A DNA stretch of 16,536 bases. It comes from an uncultured Oscillibacter sp. (GTDB taxonomy: Bacteria > Bacillota > Clostridia > Oscillospirales > Oscillospiraceae). The stretch's first letter is position 1; each line of letters starts with the position of its first letter. Shown here piece by piece: positions 7,871 through 13,917 of this stretch. The stretch is taken from assembly GCA_900548505.1 (NCBI GenBank), contig URKI01000051.1, positions 1 to 16,536 on the forward strand, written 5' to 3'. A model generated the notes under the pieces. That model saw only the letters and a list, made by a program, of their open reading frames with translations. It had not been told where the DNA came from and did no database searches. Position numbers and translations under genes: made by a program.

Positions 7871-8741
7871 ATTCCTGGCTTTCCAGCTCCAGCACGTTCT
7901 TTCCGTGATCGCTGAGCATGGGCAAAAGCTGTTCATAGTCCAGGTGATACACCTGGGCGCCGGCAGCGTAGCAGGCGATCTCATAAGGAGAATAGCCCAC
8001 GGTCATGCCGTCTTCATGGAACGAGACGGCGTAGCTGCTCCAGTCCGCGGCGATCTCCCGGTAGTCCGACCAAAGCATGGTCCCCGCGTCCATGCCCTCC
8101 TCGGCAGCCCGCGTTTCCGCCTGGCGCACGATCTCTTCTCCCACGGCCTTGGAAAATGCCTGGCTGTCCGACGCAAGGGTCTCCACGGAGAAAAAGTCCC
8201 CGGTGCTCAGGTCAAAATTCCACGCCAGCAGCATCTGGTTGGGATGGGCGCCGCCGGTGTAGCTATCATAGCTGGCGGACACGCTCACCAGATGCTCCGT
8301 CTGATAGATGGTGCAGGTAAGGTTCTCTGTATAGGCGCTGGTCTCGTTCCACTCCTGGCCGCTTTCCGTCCGCCACTCCCGGTCCTGCCGGGCATAGCCC
8401 ACCAGCTCCTCGATGCGTTCTTCCTCCGTCCAGGCCTCATAGCGGCTGTTGAAGGTCTCCACCGCCGCAAGGGCCGTCTCCTCCGCCGGTGTCCGCGCTT
8501 CCTCCACGGCGGTCCCGTCGGCGCGCCAGGCCGTCAGGACCGGCACATCATAGGAATAGGATATCAGCGGTGTGCCGTCCTCATCCAGAATGGTATCGGA
8601 GTATGTCTTGGTTTCGGCCGTGTAAGTAATGGCCTGGGGCGCAGCCGCCATGGGAAGAGCGCCTTTCACATCCATCACCGTCTCCCCTGCGCAGGCCGTC
8701 AGGGTGCCCAGCACCACCAGCAGCGCAATGATCGCCTCCAT
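7869..8741 (-). CDS. DUF3298/RsiV-type putative lipoprotein
   Basis: This 290-residue exported protein has unknown function. Its hydrophobic N-terminus ends in the lipobox LTAC (Cys17). The fold resembles the DUF4163-DUF3298 pair found in RsiV (lysozyme-binding anti-sigma factor) and PdaC. ITYTAETKTYSDTILDEDG begins the first part. SYDSYTGGAHPNQMLLAWNF and YSPYEIACYAAGAQVYHLDY mark the second; the YxPYEIAxYAxG pattern is typical of DUF3298. The start at 8741 is chosen because AAGGAG is 7 bases upstream; the ATG 6 bases earlier (8747) leaves only 1 base of spacing. It is odd that the signal sequence has no basic residue before the hydrophobic core. It follows tmcAL by 31 bases and is likely co-transcribed. 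A wall or envelope-stress role is inference. Confidence 0.82.
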   Translation of the reverse strand: MEAIIALLVVLGTLTACAGETVMDVKGALPMAAAPQAITYTAETKTYSDTILDEDGTPLISYSYDVPVLTAWRADGTAVEEARTPAEETALAAVETFNSRYEAWTEEERIEELVGYARQDREWRTESGQEWNETSAYTENLTCTIYQTEHLVSVSASYDSYTGGAHPNQMLLAWNFDLSTGDFFSVETLASDSQAFSKAVGEEIVRQAETRAAEEGMDAGTMLWSDYREIAADWSSYAVSFHEDGMTVGYSPYEIACYAAGAQVYHLDYEQLLPMLSDHGKNVLELESQE

Positions 8742-8772
8742 ATCCATGCTCCTTTCCAAGCGCGCATCGCTC

Positions 8773-9978
8773 TTATAGAATGACCGGCCCCTCCCGCCAT
8801 TCTCCGCCGCCCCGGGCAGCGGAAAGGCTGGGATATGCCAGTGTATAGAGATCTGTTGCCCGGACCTCCCATGCAAAAAGGCGCTGTGCCTCCTCCGAGA
8901 GCTGCCGCACGTCCGCAGGCTTTGTGAGTACCGGAAGGTACGCCGTCTCGCGCATCTTTGCCAGCAGTGTCCGGCCGCGGGCGTTTGCCGCCAGCAGCCG
9001 AAGATACGGCGGATGGGCGGGGAACTGGTTCGGGTCCAGCCCCAGATAGGCCCACAACAGCATGCGGCGCAAGCGGGTATAGGCATAGCGGCGGGTCTTT
9101 GCCCGCTGCAAAACCGCCTCCAAAGACGCCTCTTCCCGGATGGCCTCCTGCACCCGGCGGTAGAGCCCCTCGCCGCCCTCGTCCAGCCGGGCAAGCTCCT
9201 CCAGGGACATGGCCCGCAGACGCGCCAGGATGGCCCGCTCCGCGTTCTCCGCCAGCACCGGCACCCGGCCGGCGCACTCTTCCCGGATATACACCTCCGC
9301 CATGGCAGGCGGCAGCCGGGAGAGAAGCTCCTCCCGCCGCCCCTGCCGGGCAAGCTGACGCAGCATAGTGGCAGAGGGATGTCCCGCAGCCGGCACCGTA
9401 TCGTGATAGCCCGCGCCCTGGCGGGCAACGGTCAGGATCTCCATGGGACTGCCCAGATGCAAAAGCTGCCGACAATACTCCACCGCCAGGATGTTGTTGG
9501 GCGTTTCCAGCAGCGCCGCCTCCTCCGGCAGGTGCTGTGCCACCGCCCGCTGCCGGGCCTCGGCAAACCCGACGCCCAGCTTGAGCTGGACGCGCAGGGA
9601 CTCCTGCCAGTCCGGGGCATTGAGCGCTCCGGCCAGACGCTGCAGCGCCGCGGCGTCTCCGCACTCACTGCCGAAAGCCAGGTGCGTCACAAGGCCTGTG
9701 GCCGCCAGCGTCTCCACCGCGCCCCGGGCAAAGCCCTCCGCCGAGGAAACAGCCCAGGGAAGCGGCAGCTCCAGCACCAGGTCCACGCCGCTTTCCACCG
9801 CAGCCCTGGCCCGTGCATGCTTACGCAGCAGGGCGAAGTCGCCCCGCTGCACGAAATTCCCGCTCATGACAGCGATGACCGCCGTGTCCGCCCCCAGGCG
9901 GCGGCGCGTCTCAGCCAGCAGATACAGGTGACCGCTGTGCATGGGATTGTACTCTATGATCATACCTGCAATCTGCAT
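8773..9978 (-). CDS. tmcAL: tRNA(Met) cytidine acetate ligase (YlbM family)
   Basis: This 401-residue enzyme activates acetate with ATP and acetylates the wobble cytidine (C34) of elongator tRNA-Met, helping AUG decoding. The nucleotidyltransferase-type N-terminus reads MQIAGMIIEYNPMHSGHLYL, with the HxGH nucleotide-binding motif at residues 14-17. The family signature MSGNFVQRGDFALLRKHARA follows, then LVLELPLPWAVSSAEGFA. The middle contains LLETPNNILAVEY, and the C-terminal half is helical and Arg-rich. The start at 9978 is chosen by AGGAGTG 6-12 bases upstream and by the family's usual beginning; the frame stays open farther upstream (to 10014) without a ribosome binding site. It is divergent from ackA, whose substrate acetate is also TmcAL's substrate. 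No strong minus-strand promoter was identified. Confidence 0.95.
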   Translation of the reverse strand: MQIAGMIIEYNPMHSGHLYLLAETRRRLGADTAVIAVMSGNFVQRGDFALLRKHARARAAVESGVDLVLELPLPWAVSSAEGFARGAVETLAATGLVTHLAFGSECGDAAALQRLAGALNAPDWQESLRVQLKLGVGFAEARQRAVAQHLPEEAALLETPNNILAVEYCRQLLHLGSPMEILTVARQGAGYHDTVPAAGHPSATMLRQLARQGRREELLSRLPPAMAEVYIREECAGRVPVLAENAERAILARLRAMSLEELARLDEGGEGLYRRVQEAIREEASLEAVLQRAKTRRYAYTRLRRMLLWAYLGLDPNQFPAHPPYLRLLAANARGRTLLAKMRETAYLPVLTKPADVRQLSEEAQRLFAWEVRATDLYTLAYPSLSAARGGGEWREGPVIL

Positions 9979-9997
9979 AGATTTCACTCCTGATTTG

Positions 9998-10039
9998 GTG
10001 ACAAACGGTGACATTTTGGTAAAACTGGTGGTTGTAACC
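9998..10039. promoter_or_regulatory. Direct repeats and small inverted repeat between tmcAL and ackA
   Basis: GGTGACA occurs twice in direct orientation (9998-10004 and 10008-10014), spaced exactly 10 bp, one helical turn. GGTTGTAACC (10030-10039) is a near-palindrome overlapping the ackA -35 box. Their position in a shared divergent control region suggests protein binding sites, but none matches an operator I can name. Confidence 0.3.
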
Positions 10040-10059
10040 TGGAAAAACTCTGGTATAAT
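10032..10059 (+). promoter_or_regulatory. Promoter of ackA
   Basis: A perfect -10 box TATAAT (10054-10059) lies 16 bases after TTGTAA (10032-10037), which matches 4 of 6 positions of the -35 consensus. The leader to the ackA start is about 110 nt; no recognisable RNA element was seen in it. Confidence 0.75.
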
Positions 10060-10176
10060 GAATATTATGAAGGATTCCGTCCGGATGTGTCAGGGCCTTC
10101 TTACCGATTATTTTATATCAATTACGGAAATCCCGCAAGGTTTTCCAAAAAGAAGAAAAAAGAGGAGTCGTGAATC

Positions 10177-11379
10177 ATGAACATTCTCGTCATCAACGCA
10201 GGCAGTTCTTCCCTGAAGTATCAGCTGCTCAACCCCGAGACCGGCGTGCTGCTGGCCAAGGGCCTGTGCGAGCGCATCGGCATCGACGGCAAGTTCACCT
10301 ACAAGCCCCAGGTGGAGGGCAAGGAGACCCTGGACGCTGTGGATGTGGCCATGCCCACCCACTCCGAGGCCATTCAGGCCGTGCTGAACGCGCTGGTGGA
10401 TGAAAAGAACGGCGTGATCGGCTCCATGAAGGAGATCGACGCTGTGGGTCACCGCGTGGTGCACGGCGGCGAGGCCTTTGCCGGCTCCGTCCTCATCACC
10501 GATGAGGTCATGAAGGCTCTGGAGGACTGCATCCCCCTGGCCCCCCTCCACAACCCCGCCAACATCACCGGCATCAAGGCCTGCCAGGAGTGCATGCCCG
10601 GCGTGCCCATGGTCGGCGTGTTCGACACCGCCTTCCATCAGACCATGCCCGCCAAGGCCTACATGTACGCCCTGCCCTACGAGTACTATGAGAACGACAA
10701 GGTCCGCCGCTACGGCTTCCACGGCACCTCTCACAAGTACGTGGCCGGCCGCGCTGCCGCTATGCTGGGCAAGAAGCCCGAGGAGCTCAAGCTGATCTCC
10801 TGCCACCTGGGCAACGGCTCCTCCGTCACCGCCATCGACGGCGGCAAGAGCGTGGACACCTCCATGGGCTTCACTCCCCTGGCAGGTCTGCCCATGGGCA
10901 CCCGCGCCGGTGACCTGGATGCCGGCATCCTGCAGTACCTGATGAACAAGTACGGCATGAACATCGACGAGATGCTCAACGTGCTCAACAAGAAGTCCGG
11001 CGTGCAGGGCGTGTCCGGCGTCTCCTCCGACTTCCGTGATCTGGAGAACGCCCACAAGGAGGGCAACGAGCGCGCCGGCCTGGCCGTGGATATGTTCAAC
11101 TACGGCGTCAAGAAGCTCATCGGCGCTTATGCCGCCGCCATGGGCGGCGTGGACGCCATCATCTTCACCGCCGGCGTGGGCGAGAACTCTGCTTCTCAGC
11201 GTCTGGCCATCGCCTCCGGCCTGGAGTTCATGGGCGTGAAGATGGACGCCGAGGCCAACAACGTCCGCGGTAAGGAAGTGGTCATCTCCGCTGCCGACTC
11301 CAAGGTGAAGGTCCTGCTGATCCCCACCAACGAGGAGCTCATGATCGCCATGGACACTGCCGCCATCGTCAAGGGCTGA
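10177..11379 (+). CDS. ackA: Acetate kinase
   Basis: This 400-residue cytoplasmic enzyme converts acetyl phosphate and ADP to acetate and ATP, the energy-yielding last step of acetate fermentation. It is the normal family length. Motifs: NAGSSSLKYQLL at the N-terminus (phosphate binding), HRVVHGGEAF from residue 92, FDTAFHQTMP with Asp150, YGFHGTSHKYV with His182, HLGNGSS, GLPMGTRAGDLDAG, FTAGVGENS, and PTNEELMIAMD with Glu386 near the C-terminus. These cover the substrate, nucleotide and metal sites of the acetate/sugar kinase fold. GAGGAG lies before the ATG. The gene has its own promoter and a strong terminator. Phosphotransacetylase (pta), often adjacent, is not in this window. Uniform use of high-GC codons suggests strong expression. 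Confidence 0.98.
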   Translation: MNILVINAGSSSLKYQLLNPETGVLLAKGLCERIGIDGKFTYKPQVEGKETLDAVDVAMPTHSEAIQAVLNALVDEKNGVIGSMKEIDAVGHRVVHGGEAFAGSVLITDEVMKALEDCIPLAPLHNPANITGIKACQECMPGVPMVGVFDTAFHQTMPAKAYMYALPYEYYENDKVRRYGFHGTSHKYVAGRAAAMLGKKPEELKLISCHLGNGSSVTAIDGGKSVDTSMGFTPLAGLPMGTRAGDLDAGILQYLMNKYGMNIDEMLNVLNKKSGVQGVSGVSSDFRDLENAHKEGNERAGLAVDMFNYGVKKLIGAYAAAMGGVDAIIFTAGVGENSASQRLAIASGLEFMGVKMDAEANNVRGKEVVISAADSKVKVLLIPTNEELMIAMDTAAIVKG

Positions 11380-11398
11380 GCAGAAACGTTCCAACTAT

Positions 11399-11436
11399 AA
11401 AAAGAAAGGAAGCGGAATTCCGCTTCCTTTCTTTTT
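11399..11436 (+). terminator. Terminator of ackA, 38-bp perfect palindrome
   Basis: The sequence is perfectly self-complementary around GAATTC (11415-11420), giving a stem of up to 17 bp with A-rich left and T-rich right ends. It starts 20 bases after the ackA stop and can work on both strands. Confidence 0.9.
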
Positions 11437-11439
11437 GGA

Positions 11440-11468
11440 TTGCCACAGATCTCTTCCTATGATAAAAT
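11440..11468 (+). promoter_or_regulatory. Promoter of the zinc-ribbon/nucleosidase operon
   Basis: TTGCCA (11440-11445; 5 of 6 matches to -35) is separated by 17 bases from TAAAAT (11463-11468; 5 of 6 matches to -10). It begins only 4 bases after the ackA terminator and lies about 50 bases before the first gene. Confidence 0.78.
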
Positions 11469-11518
11469 GTCCCCGCGCCGGATCTCCGGCAGCCAGATAT
11501 TTTACGGAGGTACCAGAG

Positions 11519-11932
11519 ATGAAAAGTGTCAAACCCGGCCGGGGTCCCTCGGCCATGGGCGCCGTGGGCGCTGTAGTAGGAGTGGTATTCGGCATCATCT
11601 GGACCGTTGCCGCCGTATCCATGGGCGCCCCCATTTTCTTCCCCCTCTTCGGCCTGGTATTCATCACCATCGGCATCGTCCAGGCCATCTACAACTTCAA
11701 AAATGCCACCGGGGAAAACCGCTACTCCGCTTTTGACATTGTGGACGAGCAGGAGGAGCCGGACCCGCTGAACCAGCGCTTTTCCGCCGCTTCTGCTCCG
11801 CAGGAGCCCTCTCAGGAGGCACACGGCGGCCCCTCCGGCCCCCTGCACTACTGCCCTTACTGCGGCGCTGAGGTGGGTGACGGCTTTGCCTTTTGCGGCA
11901 AGTGCGGCAAAAAACTCCCCGACACCCTTTAA
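11519..11932 (+). CDS. Small membrane protein with C-terminal zinc ribbon
   Basis: This 137-residue protein is of unknown function. The N-terminus is basic (MKSVKPGRGPSAMG), followed by two hydrophobic helices (about residues 14-34 and 38-58, GAPIFFPLFGLVFITIG in the second). A polar, low-complexity linker rich in Glu, Pro and Ser follows. It ends with a zinc-ribbon of the CPYCGAEVGDGFAFCGKCG type, two Cys pairs 12 residues apart, close to the 'zinc-ribbon domain' seen in many Firmicutes membrane proteins. The start at 11519 is chosen because GGAGG (11506-11510) is 8 bases upstream; in-frame codons farther upstream lie inside the promoter and terminator. The nucleosidase gene follows after 15 bases, so the pair is probably one operon. 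No function is proposed. Confidence 0.82.
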   Translation: MKSVKPGRGPSAMGAVGAVVGVVFGIIWTVAAVSMGAPIFFPLFGLVFITIGIVQAIYNFKNATGENRYSAFDIVDEQEEPDPLNQRFSAASAPQEPSQEAHGGPSGPLHYCPYCGAEVGDGFAFCGKCGKKLPDTL

Positions 11933-11947
11933 GGAGGACCTTCCTGT

Positions 11948-12643
11948 ATGAAAATCGGCCTGCAGCTGGCTATGCCCTCAGAATTCCGCGCCCTGCCCGG
12001 CGCATCTTCCCTCACGCCCTTTGAGACCGTCTCCGGCGTGGACTTTTACCGCTTCAGCCCCGACATCATCGCCTGCACCGGCGGTGTAGGCAAGGTGAAC
12101 GCCGCCATGGCGGCGGAAATCCTGTGCCTGAAGTACGGCGTGGATCTGATCCTGAACACCGGCGTGGCCGGATGCTTCACCGATCTGCCCACCACCTCCG
12201 TGGTGGTGGCCTCGGAACTGATCCAGCATGACGTGGACACCACCGGCGTGGGCGACCCCATCGGTCTTGTTTCCACGGTGAACCGGGTGGAGTTCCCCAC
12301 CTGGCAGCCGGAGCACTGCATGGAGCTTCTGCGCCGCGCCGGTATCGAAGCCGTCACCGGCCGGGTGGCCACCAGCGACGCCTTCCTCACCCGGGGAGAG
12401 CGGTCCCAGTGGGTCTATGACACCTTCCATCCCCTGCTGGCGGAGATGGAGGGCTGCGCCATCGCCCAGGTGTGTCTGCGCAACGACGTGCCTTTCGTGG
12501 CGGTCAAGTCCGTTTCCGACCACCCCTTCTTTGAAAACCAGGCTGAGGAATACAATGCCTTCCACGAGGCCCTCGCCGCCGCGGGACAGGCCGCTATGGC
12601 CCTGGCCGCCGCTCTTGCCGAGGAGCCCGCGGCAAAACTGTGA
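11948..12643 (+). CDS. mtnN: 5'-methylthioadenosine/S-adenosylhomocysteine nucleosidase-like protein
   Basis: This 231-residue member of the PNP/UDP phosphorylase fold is the usual length for MTA/SAH nucleosidase. That enzyme cleaves adenine from methylthioadenosine and S-adenosylhomocysteine, removing inhibitors left by SAM-using reactions. The start MKIGLQLAMPSEF places Glu12 at the position of the known catalytic acid. Other signatures are TGGVGKVNAAMAAEIL, LNTGVAGCF, AEMEGCAIAQV with Glu168 (nucleoside ribose contact) and VKSVSD with Asp191 (catalytic). AAGGAGG precedes the ATG by 10 bases. The region after NTGVAG departs from the usual 'DA(V/I)qHDvD' only mildly (ASELIQHDVDTTG). Related purine nucleosidases, such as futalosine hydrolase, are a possible alternative. 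It complements metK functionally, though it is not in the same operon. Confidence 0.92.
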   Translation: MKIGLQLAMPSEFRALPGASSLTPFETVSGVDFYRFSPDIIACTGGVGKVNAAMAAEILCLKYGVDLILNTGVAGCFTDLPTTSVVVASELIQHDVDTTGVGDPIGLVSTVNRVEFPTWQPEHCMELLRRAGIEAVTGRVATSDAFLTRGERSQWVYDTFHPLLAEMEGCAIAQVCLRNDVPFVAVKSVSDHPFFENQAEEYNAFHEALAAAGQAAMALAAALAEEPAAKL

Positions 12644-12692
12644 GCTCCATCGGAAATTTTTCCTTTTTTTCGTATTTTTCCGAGAAAATCTA

Positions 12693-12721
12693 TTGACATT
12701 CCAAAATCCCACTGATATACT
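12693..12721 (+). promoter_or_regulatory. Strong promoter of the rplU operon
   Basis: A perfect -35 box TTGACA (12693-12698), an ideal 17-base spacer and TATACT (12716-12721) make this the best-matching promoter in the window, as expected for ribosomal protein genes. Transcription should start near 12728. Confidence 0.9.
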
Positions 12722-12727
12722 TGATAA

Positions 12728-12807
12728 GCCGCTTTGAATGGGTCTATAAGTGTGCTTCGGCACCGCCCCCGACAGCGAGCCCGTAAATGAAGGAGTTGAA
12801 ATCAACA
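12728..12807 (+). ncRNA. Probable L21-type ribosomal protein leader
   Basis: The 80-nt untranslated leader of rplU looks structured. ATGGGT (12738-12743) can pair with GCCCGT (12779-12784), enclosing a GTGC-TTCG-GCAC tetraloop hairpin (12752-12763). A small GTTG/CAAC hairpin sits between the Shine-Dalgarno AAGGAG and the start codon. L21 leaders are known upstream of rplU in Firmicutes and are thought to give autogenous control. The assignment rests on position and drawn pairing, not on a covariance match. Confidence 0.5.
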
Positions 12808-13119
12808 ATGAACGCTATCATCGTTACCGGCGGCAAGCAGTACAAGGTCTCCGAGGGCGACGTGGTCTACATCGAGAAGCTGGACCAGGAAGCCGGCGCG
12901 ACCGTGAAGTTTGACCAGGTCCTGGCCATCATCGACGGCGAGAAGGCCACCTTCGGCACTCCCGTTGTGGAGGGCGCCAGCGTGGAGGCCACTGTCGTGA
13001 AGAACGGCAAGGGCAAGAAGATCCGCATCTTCAAGTACAACCCCAAGAAGGGTTACCGCAAGCGTCAGGGCCATCGTCAGCCCTACACCAAGGTCGAGAT
13101 CTCCAAGATCTCTGTGTAA
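12808..13119 (+). CDS. rplU: Large-subunit ribosomal protein bL21
   Basis: This 103-residue protein binds 23S rRNA in the large ribosomal subunit. MNAIIVTGGKQYKVSEGDVV is the typical bL21 start, and FKYNPKKGYRKRQGHRQPYT is the basic signature near the C-terminus. An ATG at 12787 is in frame but overlaps the Shine-Dalgarno AAGGAG (12790-12795) that serves the ATG at 12808, so the downstream codon is the real start; it also gives the normal length. It is the first gene of rplU-prp-rpmA, with a strong promoter and a structured leader. Confidence 0.98.
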   Translation: MNAIIVTGGKQYKVSEGDVVYIEKLDQEAGATVKFDQVLAIIDGEKATFGTPVVEGASVEATVVKNGKGKKIRIFKYNPKKGYRKRQGHRQPYTKVEISKISV

Positions 13120-13122
13120 GGT

Positions 13123-13455
13123 ATGACCACCGTCACATTCCGCATGGAGGGCGACCGGATCACCGGGTTTGACTCCAATGGCCACAGCGGCTACGCCGAA
13201 GAGGGCGCGGACATCGTCTGCGCGGCCATCACCAGTGCCATCCGCCTGGTGGAGGCGACCATCAACGACGTGCTGGGTCTGGCGGCATCCGTGAAGGTGC
13301 GGGAAGAAGACGCATCCATTTCCCTGCGGCTGCCCGGCGGCCTCTCCCCTACGGCGGAGAGCACCTGCCAGACGCTGATGACGGGATTGATGGTCTACTT
13401 TGCCCAGCTTCACGACGAGTTCCCTGAGAACATCGAAGTTCTGGAAGAGGATTGA
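13123..13455 (+). CDS. prp: Ribosomal-processing cysteine protease Prp (YsxB family)
   Basis: This 110-residue cysteine protease removes the N-terminal extension of bL27 before the protein enters the ribosome; such processing is essential where the extension exists. The catalytic pair is visible in NGHSGYAEEGADIVCAAIT: His21 and Cys33. The gene starts 3 bases after the bL21 stop codon with only a weak AAGG upstream, so translation is probably coupled to rplU. Its substrate, bL27, is encoded next and carries the expected cleavage sequence, which supports the assignment. Length and position between rplU and rpmA are typical of Firmicutes. Confidence 0.95.
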   Translation: MTTVTFRMEGDRITGFDSNGHSGYAEEGADIVCAAITSAIRLVEATINDVLGLAASVKVREEDASISLRLPGGLSPTAESTCQTLMTGLMVYFAQLHDEFPENIEVLEED

Positions 13456-13497
13456 CCTCCTCCCCATCTAAAATCTCAAGAAAGGATGGTCCCGATC

Positions 13498-13779
13498 ATG
13501 ATTCGTATTGGTCTTCAGTTCTTCGCCCACAAAAAGGGCGGCGGCTCCACCAAGAACGGCCGTGACTCTGAGTCCAAGCGCCTTGGTCCCAAGCGCGCCG
13601 ACGGCCAGTTCGTCAAGGCCGGCAACATTCTTGTTCGTCAGCGCGGCACTCACATTCACCCCGGTGTGAACGTGGGCATCGGCAGCGACGACACCCTGTT
13701 CGCCACCGCGGACGGCGTGCTTCGCTTCGAGCGCAAGGGCAAGGATCGTAAGCAGGCTTCTGTTTACACTGCCGAGTAA
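13498..13779 (+). CDS. rpmA: Large-subunit ribosomal protein bL27 with Prp-cleaved extension
   Basis: This 93-residue ribosomal protein has an N-terminus that reaches the peptidyl-transferase centre after trimming. The start MIRIGLQFFAHKKGGGSTKN carries the Firmicutes-type extension; Prp is expected to cut after LQFFA, leaving HKKGGG at the mature end. The usual residue after the cut is Ser, Ala or His, so His is acceptable. The start at 13498 is chosen because an ATG at 13486 overlaps the AAAGGA ribosome binding site (13481-13486), and because family members begin at the Met before the LQFFA segment. Later motifs, RDSESKRLGPKRADGQFVKA and RQRGTHIHPGVNVG, are typical. It is 42 bases after prp and is followed by a strong terminator. 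Confidence 0.98.
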   Translation: MIRIGLQFFAHKKGGGSTKNGRDSESKRLGPKRADGQFVKAGNILVRQRGTHIHPGVNVGIGSDDTLFATADGVLRFERKGKDRKQASVYTAE

Positions 13780-13788
13780 TGTCACTGG

Positions 13789-13821
13789 AGAGCCCCGAAC
13801 AGCTTGTTCGGGGCTCTTTTT
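13789..13821 (+). terminator. Terminator after rpmA
   Basis: A perfect 13-bp stem AGAGCCCCGAACA / TGTTCGGGGCTCT with a GCT loop ends in T5 (13817-13821). It lies 9 bases after the bL27 stop codon and separates rplU-prp-rpmA from obgE, although no clear promoter for obgE follows it. Confidence 0.92.
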
Positions 13822-13829
13822 CCCAAAGC

Positions 13830-13883
13830 GGGGCGTCCGCATCCGAGGGCACGGCACACCGTGCCTTGGGATGCACACGCCCC
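13830..13883 (+). other. Long imperfect hairpin in the obgE leader
   Basis: Three stacked helices form one 54-base hairpin. GGGGCGT (13830-13836) pairs with ACGCCCC (13877-13883), GCATCC (13839-13844) with GGATGC (13869-13874), and GGCACGG (13848-13854) with CCGTGCC (13859-13865) around a CACA loop, with small internal loops between. No T-run follows, so it is not a standard terminator. It ends 20 bases before the obgE ribosome binding site. Its function is unknown; a regulatory leader or RNA-stability element is possible. Confidence 0.6.
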
Positions 13884-13917
13884 ATTTCATCCATACTACT
13901 TTCGGAGGTGTGTTTCC

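Noticed and set aside
8742..9428. Long upstream extension of the DUF3298 lipoprotein frame inside tmcAL
   Set aside because: It overlaps tmcAL out of frame, is Arg/Cys/Trp-rich, and the ribosome binding site and signal sequence mark 8741 as the start.
10108..11394. Minus-strand open frame of 428 codons opposite ackA
   Set aside because: It is a shadow of ackA codon bias, with repeated His-Ala-Gly composition and no ribosome binding site.
12650..12670. Possible terminator after mtnN (GGAA/TTCC followed by T7)
   Set aside because: The stem has only 4 pairs with an A/T loop, too weak to call. Some read-through from mtnN into rplU cannot be excluded.
12787..12807. Upstream in-frame ATG for bL21
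   Set aside because: It would translate through the Shine-Dalgarno sequence and give an extension absent from the family.
13804..13917. In-frame upstream extension of ObgE
   Set aside because: The frame is open, but it runs through a terminator and a hairpin, and the Shine-Dalgarno and family N-terminus point to 13918.
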